From Iphinoe sp. HA4291-MV1 (GTDB taxonomy: Bacteria > Cyanobacteriota > Cyanobacteriia > Cyanobacteriales > Nostocaceae): DNA of 64,000 nucleotides. The stretch is taken from the NCBI GenBank assembly GCA_019359415.1, contig JAHHHH010000025.1, positions 1 to 64,000 of the forward strand. Reading direction: 5' to 3'. This document shows, one piece after another, positions 1 through 9,139 of the stretch (within the stretch, counting starts at the first letter, position 1; every line of letters starts with the position of its first letter). The position numbers and the translations under genes were made by a program. The notes under the pieces are model-generated. The model was given only the letters and a program-made list of their open reading frames with translations. It searched no databases and had not been told where the DNA came from.

Positions 1-49
1 CTTCTCGCTCAAAGCTTGTTAGAGAGACAATGTATTTCTTTTTCGCCAT
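1..49 (-). CDS. IS630-family transposase, N-terminal end only (runs off the left edge)
   Basis: The reverse strand starts with ATG at position 49 and reads MAKKKYIVSLTSFERE before leaving the window. This matches the usual opening of cyanobacterial IS630-type transposases, which begin with a lysine-rich stretch and a YIVSLT-type strand before the helix-turn-helix. Only 16 residues are visible, so the catalytic DDE domain cannot be checked. The rest of the element would lie to the left. The terminal inverted repeat on this side was not identified. Confidence 0.5.
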   Translation of the reverse strand, partial: MAKKKYIVSLTSFERE

Positions 50-181
50 GACACAATTGCGTATTCGGGGATTACTCAAATTATTAACCGAGTCACCCCT
101 CAATTCAAGGCTGACAGACTACTAGTTCAACTCAGGATTTATAAGTTTATCTATCTCGAAAATTTCATCATCAGTCAAAAT

Positions 182-225
182 CAGCCCAAAGTGCGAGCAT
201 CGTTTGTATAAGTTGGGCTGTTTTT
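182..225 (+). terminator. Possible rho-independent terminator
   Basis: CAGCCCAA (182-189) pairs with TTGGGCTG (213-220), and the hairpin is followed directly by five T residues. The 23-base loop is long for a terminator, so it may instead belong to an element end. No gene on the plus strand inside the window ends at it. Confidence 0.3.
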
Positions 226-230
226 GCATT

Positions 231-337
231 TATAGTGGTTTTCAATTGAGTGCAATACATCAAAGAGTTAAGGAACCGCAGCTTATAGCAGATGCACGTA
301 GATGAAAATGTACTTCATCCGAATGAGAACCGCTATA
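231..337. mobile_element. MITE-like element, copy 1
   Basis: A 107-bp segment opens with TATAGTGGTTTTCAATTGAG and closes with the inverted counterpart ending in GAGAACCGCTATA. It has no coding capacity. Its interior shares the block GAGTG(C/T)AATACATCAA followed by AAGGAAC-like sequence with the segment at 21972-22096. Two related copies with TATAGC-type ends in one window point to a miniature inverted-repeat element. The transposase that moves it is unknown. An IS630-type enzyme is possible, since TA-rich ends would suit it. Confidence 0.5.
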
Positions 338-372
338 TTAAGTTCAAATAGCCCTGCATTCCTTGAAATACT

Positions 373-957
373 ATGACCATAACCACCGCTAAACGCTTTA
401 CAATAGCTGAATTTGACCGTTTAGCAGAACTTGGTTTCTTTAGTGAAGATGACCGAGTTGAGCTAATTAACGGAGAAATTATCTCAATGGTATCGAAAGG
501 GAAACCGCATGCTGTTTGCGAAACCCGCTTAGCACGAGAGTTATATAAGCTTGTGGGGGAACGTGCAACCCTGCGAGGACAACAACCGATTATTATTCCT
601 GAGTACAGCCAACCTGAACCAGATTTTGTCATTGCACAAAATCGAGACGATGATTATCTCAGTGCTCATCCCAGTCCAGCTGATATATTACTATTAATTG
701 AGATTGCTGATTCCTCTTTGAAATATGACCAAGAGGTGAAATTACCGATTTATGCTGAAGCGAGTGTTTCTCATTATTGGATATTTAATTTAGTAGATAA
801 TTTCCTAGAATGCTACAGTGAATTTTATCAAGATTTGCAAGGGAAATTTGGGTATCGGAGAAAGTTAATTTTTCTGTCCAATGAATCAGTTAAGATACCG
901 TTTTTTCCTGATTTGTCGTTAGATTTATCAAAGGTTTTTCCTCGGCAATTTGCCTGA
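373..957 (+). CDS. Uma2 family (DUF820) putative endonuclease
   Basis: This 194-residue protein has the Uma2 layout: an N-terminal EFDRLAELGFF...RVELINGEI segment, then PEPDF (Asp84), then IEIADSS (Glu110), then a conserved Lys near 123. Together these form the PD-(D/E)XK nuclease core typical of this family, which is greatly expanded in cyanobacteria. Its biological role is not established. Length is normal for the family and the start is a plain ATG. Its 3' end overlaps the 3' end of the convergent gene at 928-1545 by 30 bp. A second, truncated Uma2 gene lies at 12378-12599. Confidence 0.85.
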   Translation: MTITTAKRFTIAEFDRLAELGFFSEDDRVELINGEIISMVSKGKPHAVCETRLARELYKLVGERATLRGQQPIIIPEYSQPEPDFVIAQNRDDDYLSAHPSPADILLLIEIADSSLKYDQEVKLPIYAEASVSHYWIFNLVDNFLECYSEFYQDLQGKFGYRRKLIFLSNESVKIPFFPDLSLDLSKVFPRQFA

Positions 958-1545
958 GACTAGACTTACTAAAATACCCAAAATTTTATCTACAGGGGGA
1001 ACAGGATACTCAGTCAAGTCAATAGTGACGTTTTGCGCTTCTAATTTGAGGAATCTCCAAAGACTGCCAGTTGTGACTGCACCGTAGATACTATTGATAG
1101 GATGGTCTTGTTGTTGATTGAAGCGTTGAGCTGCAACCATTTCAGCAATGCATTGTCCAAGTCCAGCATTTAAGTCATCTTTTTTTGCCTCTACAATAAC
1201 TGCAACGGGTGCCTCAATCAGGATTTGTTCAGGAGAACGACTGATGACAAAATCACAAACTCCATTGAGTCCTAACGATTGATCAACGGTAAAATCAATC
1301 CCAGAGAATAAGCTAATTTCTCGCTGCAATATTTCTCTCACCTCAATCAAAATAGGGCAAATAATCATTTCTGACCTTGCCTTCTCCGTACCAAGAGCGA
1401 TCGCCAATGGTAAACTTTTTTCTAAAAACTGAGTTAGATAAGCGCTGGGATTGATAGGTTGGTATTCATAGAGAAATGTTCCTTGCATTAGAGTGAGTTT
1501 GAAATCCTGCGAGACTTTTCTGAGGCTAAAATCGCTGTAAGCCAT
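928..1545 (-). CDS. Restriction-endonuclease-fold hypothetical protein
   Basis: The protein has about 205 residues. Near its middle it shows GVCDFVIS followed by VAVIVEAKKDD, that is, Asp then Glu-x-Lys. This is the PD-(D/E)XK arrangement seen in type I restriction R-subunit N-termini and in many stand-alone cyanobacterial proteins. No helicase or specificity subunit lies beside it, so it is not a complete restriction system. I prefer ATG at 1545 over GTG at 1557 because an AAGGTG Shine-Dalgarno-like stretch lies about ten bases upstream. The gene converges on and overlaps the Uma2 gene at 373-957. Confidence 0.6.
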   Translation of the reverse strand: MAYSDFSLRKVSQDFKLTLMQGTFLYEYQPINPSAYLTQFLEKSLPLAIALGTEKARSEMIICPILIEVREILQREISLFSGIDFTVDQSLGLNGVCDFVISRSPEQILIEAPVAVIVEAKKDDLNAGLGQCIAEMVAAQRFNQQQDHPINSIYGAVTTGSLWRFLKLEAQNVTIDLTEYPVPPVDKILGILVSLVSGKLPRKNL

Positions 1546-1630
1546 AAACTGTGACACCTTTCATTTGCATACAGTTAGAGACTAGACTGATTGCTAACAC
1601 TAGTTTTCTTAATGCGTGAATTTTGAATTG

Positions 1631-3025
1631 TTAACACCCTCCCTTCAAAATCAAATCCTTCATCGCCAGTTGTAAATCCTTCGTCAAATCAGCAACCGCT
1701 TGCCTTGCACTTTGACGACTCGCCTTATAAGCTGGGTAGCGTTCAGAAACAGATATTGGCTCACCTATCGTTATTTTTACTTGTTGCTTGCCAAGTGTCG
1801 GATACTGGGAAGGATTACCACCCCTAATTCGAGCGACCGTATTCCATATCAGTAACGTTGTCTCAGCAAAACGCTCTGCCGTAGGTTTTTCTCGTACGTA
1901 TTTACCAGTGACAGCAACAAAATTTTCTACCAGCCTCATGTGCCACATACGTAAATTTGCTTCTTCAGCAATGCGATCGCCTAAAGCACGTTCTAAAGGC
2001 GACAGTGATTTCACATCTTTAAACTCTTCGCGAAAAATGTAATTCCAGCCAGCCTGTTCTACCCGACGACAGCGGTCATTAAAATTACCCTTGGGTTGCA
2101 AGTCAAAATACTGTTCTGCAACTTGTAACACAACATTTAACAAAGCATTGAGACGAGATGCCAAGAGTTCATTCACATCTTTCGCTTCCTCTTGCACAGG
2201 CAGTTTTTGATGATAGAACCGCGTGTAAAACTTTTCCATCAAAGACAGTAAATGTTCGCCTAAACGAAACAAGCGTGGGTAAAGGGAGTCGAAAGTACTG
2301 TTTTCTGAGTGGCTTTCTCTGTTTATAGTTAAACCGCTAGCAGCTTCTAATTCACTCAAAAGGTTGGCAATCGCATCCCAAGAAGGAGCAACATAACTAT
2401 ATTTAATTCCAACTGGTACAATAAAAACCTGCTCATGCCGATTGTCTTTGTGCAAATCTTCAGCACACCAGAAGCCGAATTGAGCAATACCGGGTTCTAA
2501 TGGGTTAACAATTTCTGAAAGACCATTCGTCGCTCCTTCTGGTGCAGCTGCCATCGGGAACTGACCATTGGCAAACAAATCACGCGCTGATCGCAACCCC
2601 GTCCAATCTGCCTTACCTCGCGCTATAGGCGTACCACCCAAGCGTGAAGCAACCCAGCCAATGTAGGAACCAGCCCATAGAGGAATTCCACGGTCGTAGA
2701 TAAAATGAGCATGAATCGGAGGCTGTAGCACTATACTCTTATGTCGTGCTAGTTTTGGCAAAATATGGGAAAGCAGGTAGACCAAACAAAGTGGGTCTTC
2801 TGCCTTAGGATGGCGAAATGCGATTAAAAAACGGATTTTACCATCCTGAAACCGGCGATAGAGATCCAGCAAAACTTCTGTGTTGTCTGCTTCAATATGA
2901 CTAATTGCCGTTTTCCAGTGTATTAAGCTGGGTAAGAACAACTGGCAGACTCTTAGAAAAAAAGGGTTTAGCGCCGGAGGAATAAATTCTAGGGGTGGCT
3001 GTGCTTGATAAACGACATCAGGCAA
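1631..3025 (-). CDS. 1-acyl-sn-glycerol-3-phosphate acyltransferase family protein (PlsC-like, long form)
   Basis: This 464-residue protein carries the two key acyltransferase blocks: FRHPKAEDP, an HX4D motif with His72 and Asp77, and APEGATNG around residue 163, the EG block that holds the phosphate of the acceptor. By family it should transfer a fatty-acyl group to a glycerolipid at the inner membrane. The C-terminal 200 residues, rich in charged helices, exceed the usual length of PlsC (about 240 residues) and match the long cyanobacterial form. The substrate cannot be read from the sequence. It is transcribed away from proS. Confidence 0.75.
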   Translation of the reverse strand: MPDVVYQAQPPLEFIPPALNPFFLRVCQLFLPSLIHWKTAISHIEADNTEVLLDLYRRFQDGKIRFLIAFRHPKAEDPLCLVYLLSHILPKLARHKSIVLQPPIHAHFIYDRGIPLWAGSYIGWVASRLGGTPIARGKADWTGLRSARDLFANGQFPMAAAPEGATNGLSEIVNPLEPGIAQFGFWCAEDLHKDNRHEQVFIVPVGIKYSYVAPSWDAIANLLSELEAASGLTINRESHSENSTFDSLYPRLFRLGEHLLSLMEKFYTRFYHQKLPVQEEAKDVNELLASRLNALLNVVLQVAEQYFDLQPKGNFNDRCRRVEQAGWNYIFREEFKDVKSLSPLERALGDRIAEEANLRMWHMRLVENFVAVTGKYVREKPTAERFAETTLLIWNTVARIRGGNPSQYPTLGKQQVKITIGEPISVSERYPAYKASRQSARQAVADLTKDLQLAMKDLILKGGC

Positions 3026-3059
3026 AGTGGTTTTCTCCTGAAGCTGCGAGCGTTTATAT

Positions 3060-3140
3060 CAGTGAACAGTGAACAGTGATAATTGATAACTGATAACTGG
3101 TAACTGGTAACTGGTAACTGATAACTGGTAACTGTTAAAT
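3060..3140. repeat. Heptanucleotide-type tandem repeat (TAACTGR)
   Basis: The intergenic stretch before proS consists of imperfect tandem copies of GATAACT/GGTAACT plus GTGAACA. Such short tandem repeats (STRR) are typical of filamentous cyanobacterial genomes. It ends about 30 bp before the proS start codon, so the proS promoter must lie within or beyond it. Confidence 0.8.
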
Positions 3141-3172
3141 AAAGATTATCAAATTTGGAAAGGGGACAAACG

Positions 3173-4969
3173 ATGCGACTGTCACAAATGTTATTTGTCA
3201 CACTCAGGGATGATCCAGCAGATGCTGAAATTCCTAGCCATAAACTTTTACTCCGTGCAGGCTACATTCGTCGCATCGGTAGCGGTGTCTATGCTTATCT
3301 TCCGCTAATGTGGCGGGTACTGCAAAAAGTTTCCCAAATTGTCCGCGAAGAAATGAACGCCGCTGGTGGACAAGAATGTCTCTTACCCCAACTCCAACCT
3401 GCTGATTTATGGAAAGAGTCTGGACGCTGGGACACCTACACTAAAGCTGAGGGTATCATGTTTGCTCTCAAAGACCGCCGCGACCAAGAACAGGCCTTAG
3501 GACCCACTCACGAAGAAGTTATTACGACAATTGCTCGTGATATGATTCGTTCCTACCGTCAATTACCACAGCTGCTCTACCAAATTCAAACTAAGTTCCG
3601 CGATGAAATTCGTCCCCGTTTTGGTTTAATGCGCGGACGAGAATTCATCATGAAAGATGCTTACTCCTTCAACACAGATGAAGAAAGTCTGGAAAAAACA
3701 TATCAGGATATGCATATCGCTTATAGTAATATACTGCGACGGTCTGGTTTGGCTTTTCGTGCCGTGCAAGCCGACTCTGGAGCGATAGGTGGTTCTGCTT
3801 CTCAAGAATTTATGGTTCTAGCAGAAGCTGGCGAAGATGAAGTCCTCTACACTGAAGATGGGCAGTACGCAGCTAACGTGGAAAAGGCGGTTTCTTTACC
3901 ACTTGATGCCCAAGCCTCTGCATTTACCAGTTATGAAAAACGTGAAACACCAGGGACGGAGACAATTGAGAAAGTTTGTGAATTTTTGAAATGTTCCCCC
4001 ACCCAAGTTGTGAAAAATGTTCTTTACCAAACAATCTTTGATAATGGTACATCAGTTTTGGTACTGGTGAGTATCCGAGGCGACCAGGAAGTGAATGATG
4101 TCAAATTACAAAATGAATTGACAAAGTTAGCTCCCAAGTACGATGCTAAGACGGTGATTCAACTTGCAGTACCAGATACAGAAGCTCAAGGAAAATGGGC
4201 AAATAAGCCTTTGCCCTTGGGTTATATTGCTCCTGATGTTGCGGATGATTATATTAAGTCGCTCAAGGATATTGCCCCTCACTTTTTACGTTTGGTCGAT
4301 AAAACAGCAGTTGATTTAAAGAATTTTGTCACTGGTGCAAATGAATCTGGTTACCACGTCGTTGGAGCAAATTGGAATGAGCAATTTAAATTACCAGAGT
4401 TAGCCGTAGATGTGCGTAAGGCAAGACCAGGCGATCGCGCTATCCATAATTCCACACAAACCCTACAAAGTGCTCGTGGAATCGAGGTCGGTCACATTTT
4501 CCAATTAGGTACCAAGTATTCTATAACAATGGGTGCAAATTATACCAACGAACAAGGTGAAGAGAAACCTCTACTGATGGGTTGCTTTGGTGTGGGTGTC
4601 TCACGCTTAGCTCAAGCGGCTGTAGAGCAATCTTACGACCAAGATGGAATTGTATGGCCTGTCGCGATCGCACCTTATCACGCGATTGTTACGATTCCTA
4701 ACATCAACGATGCCCAACAAGTGGAAATCGCCGAAAAACTTTACGCACAACTCAATCAAGCTGGAGTTGAAACCTTACTTGATGACCGTAATGAACGGGC
4801 GGGAGTAAAATTCAAAGATGCTGATTTGGTTGGCATTCCTTACAGAATTGTCACAGGGAGAGCAATTGCCAATGGTAAAGTCGAAGTTGTTGAACGAAAA
4901 AGTCGCAACTCACAAGAAATTGCGATCGCTGAAGTTGTATCTATACTAAAGCAATGGATTCAATCAGTG

Positions 4970-4984
<15 letters not shown>
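3173..4984 (+). CDS. proS: Proline--tRNA ligase
   Basis: This class II aminoacyl-tRNA synthetase of about 603 residues charges tRNA-Pro in the cytoplasm. The catalytic core shows motif 2 ([21 protein letters not shown] region), the GPTHEE block and motif 3 ([10 protein letters not shown]). Between motifs 2 and 3, roughly residues 220-400, lies the YbaK-like insertion domain that edits mischarged Ala-tRNA, the bacterial ProRS type. A C-terminal anticodon-binding domain follows. I place the start at ATG 3173 rather than TTG 3155, because GGAAAGGGG sits just upstream of the ATG. The last residues (VNSEQ) and the stop codon are formed by the beginning of a tandem repeat. Confidence 0.95.
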
Positions 4985-5135
<151 letters not shown>

Positions 5136-5155
5136 CCCTAATCACACATGAAAAC

Positions 5156-5965
5156 ATGGAATTCTTCACACTCCTTGTATCTGGTTTGTTAGGGTTAGTC
5201 ACTCCGGTAGGACTGGTGGTTGATCGGACTGCTGAAAGTGCTATCCGTTCCCAATTGGCTCAGGTTGAACAATTGCAAGTGCGAGTTGACAATTCCCCCA
5301 CTCATCAATTGCTACAAGGTAAGGTGGAAAGAGTGCGTGTTGCAGGACGTTCTTTGCAACTCAAGTGGCAAGAGATTCGCATTGCAGCTTTAGAATTAGA
5401 AACAGATGCAATTGAATTAGAACCACGCAGTCTTGGAAAAAAACGACCTCAATTCAAACGACCTTTACAGGCTGGTATCCGTTTGGTGTTAACTCAACAG
5501 GATATCAATAAACTCATACAATCACCTCAATTCGTAGCAAGGTTACAAAAGCTAAAAATTAACATAGGCGATTTTTCAAATACAAAGCATAACTCTGTAC
5601 ATAATTTTGCCAATCCAAATGTAAAATTTTTAGCAAATAACCGTTTCAGTTTCCAAGTAGAATTACACGAGAAAGGTCTGGATAAACCCTTGTTAATTAG
5701 GGTGGAATCAGGATTAAGTATCGTTGGTGGGAGGAATATCCAGTTAGTTAACCCAATTGTGACAGCCAATGGTGAAGAGGTTCCATCTCAATTTGTCAAC
5801 ACAATTGTGAACAATCTCAACAAACGATTAGATTTAAGAAATCTAGAAGGTGACGGTCTACAAGTGCGAATTCTAAAATTGAATACAAGACTAGAAGAAT
5901 TAGAGATTGCCGCATTTTTACGAGTAGAGCCATCTTCTAGGTTTTTGGAAACCCCCAGTTCATGA
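5156..5965 (+). CDS. DUF2993 (LmeA-like) protein
   Basis: This 269-residue protein begins with a short hydrophobic stretch (FFTLLVSGLLGLVTPVGLVV) that could be a signal or anchor. It continues with a beta-rich domain containing the repeated ALELETDAIELEP pattern characteristic of DUF2993. In actinobacteria the related LmeA binds phospholipid and supports lipoglycan elongation. In cyanobacteria the function is unknown. It reads in the same direction as proS and the GerMN gene, 65 bp upstream of the latter, so co-transcription is possible. Confidence 0.75.
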   Translation: MEFFTLLVSGLLGLVTPVGLVVDRTAESAIRSQLAQVEQLQVRVDNSPTHQLLQGKVERVRVAGRSLQLKWQEIRIAALELETDAIELEPRSLGKKRPQFKRPLQAGIRLVLTQQDINKLIQSPQFVARLQKLKINIGDFSNTKHNSVHNFANPNVKFLANNRFSFQVELHEKGLDKPLLIRVESGLSIVGGRNIQLVNPIVTANGEEVPSQFVNTIVNNLNKRLDLRNLEGDGLQVRILKLNTRLEELEIAAFLRVEPSSRFLETPSS

Positions 5966-6030
5966 GTATCGTCGTTAACCAGACTTCTCCTCATACAAAT
6001 ACTATTTCACCCTAAAGGAAGGTCTTCAAC

Positions 6031-6648
6031 ATGAAAGAACAGCAAGGATCTAACCGTATTTCTCCAGGTATTATTGCAGCTGTTTCCGCAGCGGTTATTG
6101 CAGTGACTGGTAGTATTGCTTTTTTTTCCTGGAAATCTGCTGATAACAATCCTCCTGCACCAATTCGTGCTCCCGGAGCAATTCAACCTCCGCAACCAGA
6201 AAAGCCGTCTAGTCTTGAGCGAAATGCTGAAGTTTTTTGGCTGCAAGACACTGGTACTGGGTTTAAATTAGTTCCCCAAACAGTTCAAGTGAAAGCTCTT
6301 GGAAATTCGCCTAACCAAGTTTTAGAAGAAACTTTCCAACAGTTATTAGCTGGACCGACAGAAGGAACGGAATCTACTACAATTCCAAAAGGAACAAAGC
6401 TGTTGGGAGTCAAGGTGCAAAATGATGGTGTTCACGTCAATTTATCAAAAGAATTTGAGAGTGGAGGTGGAAGTTCCTCTATGATGGGTCGCGTGGGGCA
6501 AGTTGTCTACACCGCTACTGCTTTAGATAAGAATGCTAAAGTGTACATTGAGGTAGATGGAAAACCCTTAGAAGTTTTAGGCGGCGAAGGTCTAGAGTTG
6601 GAACAGCCACTAACACGTGAAAGCTTTGATAAAAATTATTCACTTTAG
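6031..6648 (+). CDS. GerMN domain-containing membrane-anchored protein
   Basis: The 205-residue protein has one N-terminal transmembrane segment (about residues 10-32), a proline-rich linker (APIRAPGAIQPPQPEKP) and then a GerMN domain. The latter is recognised by LEETFQQLLAGPT, the IPKGTKLLGVKV strand and the DGVHVNLSKEF turn. GerMN domains occur in spore-germination GerM and in cyanobacterial periplasmic proteins, with no proven activity. An AAGGAAGG ribosome site precedes the ATG. A strong hairpin at 6689-6721 lies just after the stop codon. Confidence 0.8.
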   Translation: MKEQQGSNRISPGIIAAVSAAVIAVTGSIAFFSWKSADNNPPAPIRAPGAIQPPQPEKPSSLERNAEVFWLQDTGTGFKLVPQTVQVKALGNSPNQVLEETFQQLLAGPTEGTESTTIPKGTKLLGVKVQNDGVHVNLSKEFESGGGSSSMMGRVGQVVYTATALDKNAKVYIEVDGKPLEVLGGEGLELEQPLTRESFDKNYSL

Positions 6649-6688
6649 TTGAGAGTTATTACAATACGTTTCGGATAAATACTTGGAC

Positions 6689-6721
6689 AGAAACCCGGTT
6701 TCTTCAAGAAACCGGGTTTCT
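6689..6721. terminator. Perfect inverted repeat between convergent genes, terminator-like
   Basis: AGAAACCCGGTTTCT (6689-6703) and AGAAACCGGGTTTCT (6707-6721) form a perfect 15-bp stem with a 3-base loop. It sits between the GerMN gene and the convergent TauE/SafE gene and includes the last six codons of the latter. The GAAACCGGGTTTCT half recurs near 39250. It is therefore a dispersed repeat that may act as a terminator here. Confidence 0.6.
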
Positions 6722-7618
6722 CTGAGCAACAATTACGTTAACCGAACCGTATTGGTTTAAAACACCCAACTTGAGTGAGTTGGTTTGGCTTACCAGTTCT
6801 AAAATGCCATGAGAAGACATGTATACGGATAGTGTGATCAAAAAAATTACAAATAGGATCTTCACAGTGCGATCGCTCAGCTTAGGTAACAAACGCGTCC
6901 CTACCTGAGCGCCAATAATTCCGCCCATTCCCAAACATAGCCCCGGAATCCACAGCACGTTACGGTTATAAGCATGTTGGGCTAAACCAGAAGCAGCAAT
7001 TGCACTGATCGCTCCCAAACTTGTCCGCACTGCTGTTTTAATCGATTCGCCCAAAAACAACATTTGCAACGGCACCTTCACTACGCCACCGCCAATACCA
7101 AACAGTCCAGATAAGACACCAGCTAGCAATCCAATTCCAACGAGCGGAACGAAGCGATTAGAGGGTGTGGAGGAATCACTGAGTTCTGAGGGGTAAGTTT
7201 CGGGTTCTAGGGTTTGAGCTTCAAGTTCTGACTCCTTGTGTTGGAGTTGTTGGCGCAAGTTCATTAGGTAGATTGTTATCAGGAGGAAAACGGCGAAGCT
7301 CAGAGAAAGCCATGCGTCAGGTGTGTGATCGCCAATCCATGCTCCCGCTTGTGCCGTTATGACTCCAAACAACGCCAAAATTAACGACGCTTTCCAGTTC
7401 AAATCGCCCACACTGAGATTCCGCGCACTCCCCGAAACTGTGCTGAAAAACACTCCTACCAAACTTGTTGCGGTTGCTTGCACTACGGAGACTCCAAATA
7501 CTGTCAATGCAGGCACCATCAACAGTCCACCACCGATACCCATTAACCCCGATAATACTCCAGCAAATATTCCGATTACAAACAACAAGCCCCATCCTGT
7601 AGGTATTTCCAACAACAT
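6704..7618 (-). CDS. Sulfite exporter TauE/SafE family permease
   Basis: This 304-residue, roughly eight-helix inner-membrane protein has the internal duplication of the family. GVLSGLMGIGGGLLMVPAL near the N-terminus is matched by GVLSGLFGIGGGVVKVPLQ in the second half. A charged cytoplasmic loop (about residues 120-160) separates the halves. TauE/SafE proteins export sulfite, sulfoacetate or related anions. The substrate here is not determined. The last residues (AQRNPVS) are encoded by the dispersed hairpin repeat at 6689-6721. An ArsR-type regulator on the same strand lies upstream beyond an IS remnant, so regulation by it is conceivable. Confidence 0.85.
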   Translation of the reverse strand: MLLEIPTGWGLLFVIGIFAGVLSGLMGIGGGLLMVPALTVFGVSVVQATATSLVGVFFSTVSGSARNLSVGDLNWKASLILALFGVITAQAGAWIGDHTPDAWLSLSFAVFLLITIYLMNLRQQLQHKESELEAQTLEPETYPSELSDSSTPSNRFVPLVGIGLLAGVLSGLFGIGGGVVKVPLQMLFLGESIKTAVRTSLGAISAIAASGLAQHAYNRNVLWIPGLCLGMGGIIGAQVGTRLLPKLSDRTVKILFVIFLITLSVYMSSHGILELVSQTNSLKLGVLNQYGSVNVIVAQRNPVS

Positions 7619-7789
7619 TTACTTTGACCCTATCAAGAAGTCCTTTCTACCTTTTACCGAAAAATTGGGTTTAGAGCAAGGTCCTAGAAGGACGGCTTTA
7701 GCCAAAACGTGTTAGAATTGAGACGCCGTGGTGAAACTCCTCTAACCGAAGTGAAACAGTTAAGATACACTTTGAGTTAGGAATTTTAG

Positions 7790-8058
7790 GGGCAACGAGC
7801 AGCGAGAACTCGATAAACAGCTAAGACTTTCAAACGATTGTCGAAAATTGAAAAGCTTTTGGAGTAATCCGCGTACCGTGGGGCACACGGGAACGTACCT
7901 TGAAATGGGTAAACGCTTGGGGAGTTGTCCGAAAGTGGAACATAGTGTAAAAAACTGTGTTTCGGATAAGTATGAACCATAAGACCTATAAGAAGGGAAA
8001 CCAGAAAAAGGCAAGTTCAGCCCAAGAATCTCCGCACTTGCAGGGCGGAGAGTGTCAA
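7790..8058 (+). mobile_element. IS200/IS605-type right-end remnant with omega-RNA-like tail
   Basis: This stretch has no intact gene. It ends in AAGAATCTCCGC...GCGGAGAGTGTCAA: a 6-bp GC stem with a 9-base loop (8030-8050), followed by TCAA at 8055-8058. This is the form of the right end of IS608/IS605-type elements and of the 3' part of the RNA that guides TnpB. The GC-rich sequence before it (GTGGGGCACACGGGAACG) could be the RNA scaffold. No tnpA or tnpB frame is recognisable and the left boundary is uncertain. The remnant ends two bases before the stop codon of the ArsR gene. Confidence 0.45.
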
Positions 8059-8059
8059 A

Positions 8060-8404
8060 TTACTTGCTATTTAAAATGCGAAAGTTACGGGCTTGCTGTT
8101 CTAACCTGGAGGCGAGTCGATCGCAAACCCGATTGCACAAATCAAAAATCATCTCATCTTCCACACGGTAATAGGCACAAGTCCCTTCACTGCGACGGCT
8201 GAGGATTCCTGCTTGCCACATTACCTTCAAATGTTTTGACACATTAGCCTGAGAAGTCTGTGTTGCCTCTACCAGTTCTTGCACACATTTTTCTTCTTCT
8301 CGCAGTAAATGCAACAGCCGTAGGCGCATGGGTTCACTCAAGAGGCTGAAGTATTCAGCTACTTGTTGCACAACTTCTGGCGGTACAGGCAACGCTTGTT
8401 TCAT
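8060..8404 (-). CDS. ArsR family winged-helix regulator
   Basis: The protein has about 114 residues and one winged-helix domain. LLSEPMRLRLLHLLREEE leads into the recognition helix region TQTSQANVSKHLKVMWQAGI and the wing RRSEGTCAYYRV. It carries four cysteines: one in KCVQEL before helix 3, one in the wing, and the pair CNRVC near the C-terminus. It may thus sense metal or a redox/sulfur signal, but the classical ELCVCDL metal box is absent. ATG at 8404 fits the family better than GTG at 8428. Its closest same-strand neighbour, beyond an IS remnant, is a TauE/SafE exporter. Confidence 0.8.
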   Translation of the reverse strand: MKQALPVPPEVVQQVAEYFSLLSEPMRLRLLHLLREEEKCVQELVEATQTSQANVSKHLKVMWQAGILSRRSEGTCAYYRVEDEMIFDLCNRVCDRLASRLEQQARNFRILNSK

Positions 8405-8468
8405 CAGGGTAGATCCGTAAGGACTCACGAAAAATTTAATAACGAGACATAGATATATAGATTAATAC

Positions 8469-8996
8469 TTAATCAGGGTTAATTCGCATCAAAGGTTGAC
8501 CATATTCTACTGGTTCACCGTTCTGTACGAGAATTTCTATCACTTGTCCGGAGACTTCCGAATCGATTTCATTCATCACTTTCATGGCTTCTATAATACA
8601 TACTGTTTGACCGCTCTTGACGCGATCGCTGACTTCCACAAATGGTGGATCGCCTGGACTAGACGCACGATAAAACGTTCCTACTATCGGGGAAAGGATT
8701 TCAACGAATTTTTGTTCTATAACTGACGCAACAGTCGGTGATGACTGTACACCGCGATTTGGCGAGATTTCCATTACTGAAGGAGACGACACCACTAAGG
8801 AGATAGGCGGTGTGACTGGTGTGTTAGGTTCACTTAGTGTACCTAACGCCGCTTGAGATGCTGACAACATTTGAGGAGTGCTTACAGCCTTACGAACTGT
8901 CAGCTCAAAATCGTCACTTTTAAGCGTGACTTCTGTAATGTCAGTTTGCGCGATAGTTAACAACAGTTGGCGGATTTCATTAAAGTCCAATGGCAC
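8469..8996 (-). CDS. accB: Biotin carboxyl carrier protein of acetyl-CoA carboxylase
   Basis: The 175-residue protein carries the covalently bound biotin that shuttles CO2 between biotin carboxylase and carboxyltransferase in malonyl-CoA synthesis. The C-terminal lipoyl-like domain contains EAMKVMNEI, with Lys139 as the biotinylation site. Residues 1-35 form the conserved N-terminal segment, and a proline/serine-rich linker (about 50-95) joins the two. It lies 131 bp downstream of efp on the same strand, an arrangement conserved in cyanobacteria and consistent with an efp-accB operon. A hairpin lies between the two genes. Confidence 0.95.
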   Translation of the reverse strand: MPLDFNEIRQLLLTIAQTDITEVTLKSDDFELTVRKAVSTPQMLSASQAALGTLSEPNTPVTPPISLVVSSPSVMEISPNRGVQSSPTVASVIEQKFVEILSPIVGTFYRASSPGDPPFVEVSDRVKSGQTVCIIEAMKVMNEIDSEVSGQVIEILVQNGEPVEYGQPLMRINPD

Positions 8997-9063
8997 AGTT
9001 TTCCTTACCTCATATAATTGGATGGTAAATAGACTTTATCTTTTAAAGTGAATTTGATAATAG

Positions 9064-9139
9064 GGCAGGGATGTAAATCCCTGTTAGGGATGAGAATCGG
9101 GATTTGCATCTAGAGATGAAAATAAATTTACTCCCTGCC
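9064..9139. repeat. Intercistronic stem-loop between efp and accB
   Basis: GGCAGGGATGTAAAT (from 9064) can pair with ATTTACTCCCTGCC (ending 9139), with one small bulge. This encloses about 45 bases that contain further short repeats of GGGATTT/AAATCCC. It covers the last codons of efp. It could attenuate or stabilise the bicistronic message, or simply be a dispersed repeat. Confidence 0.45.

Noticed and set aside
7359-7715. A 118-codon plus-strand frame across the start of the TauE/SafE gene
   Set aside because: It is almost wholly antisense to a clearly conserved membrane protein and has no ribosome site.
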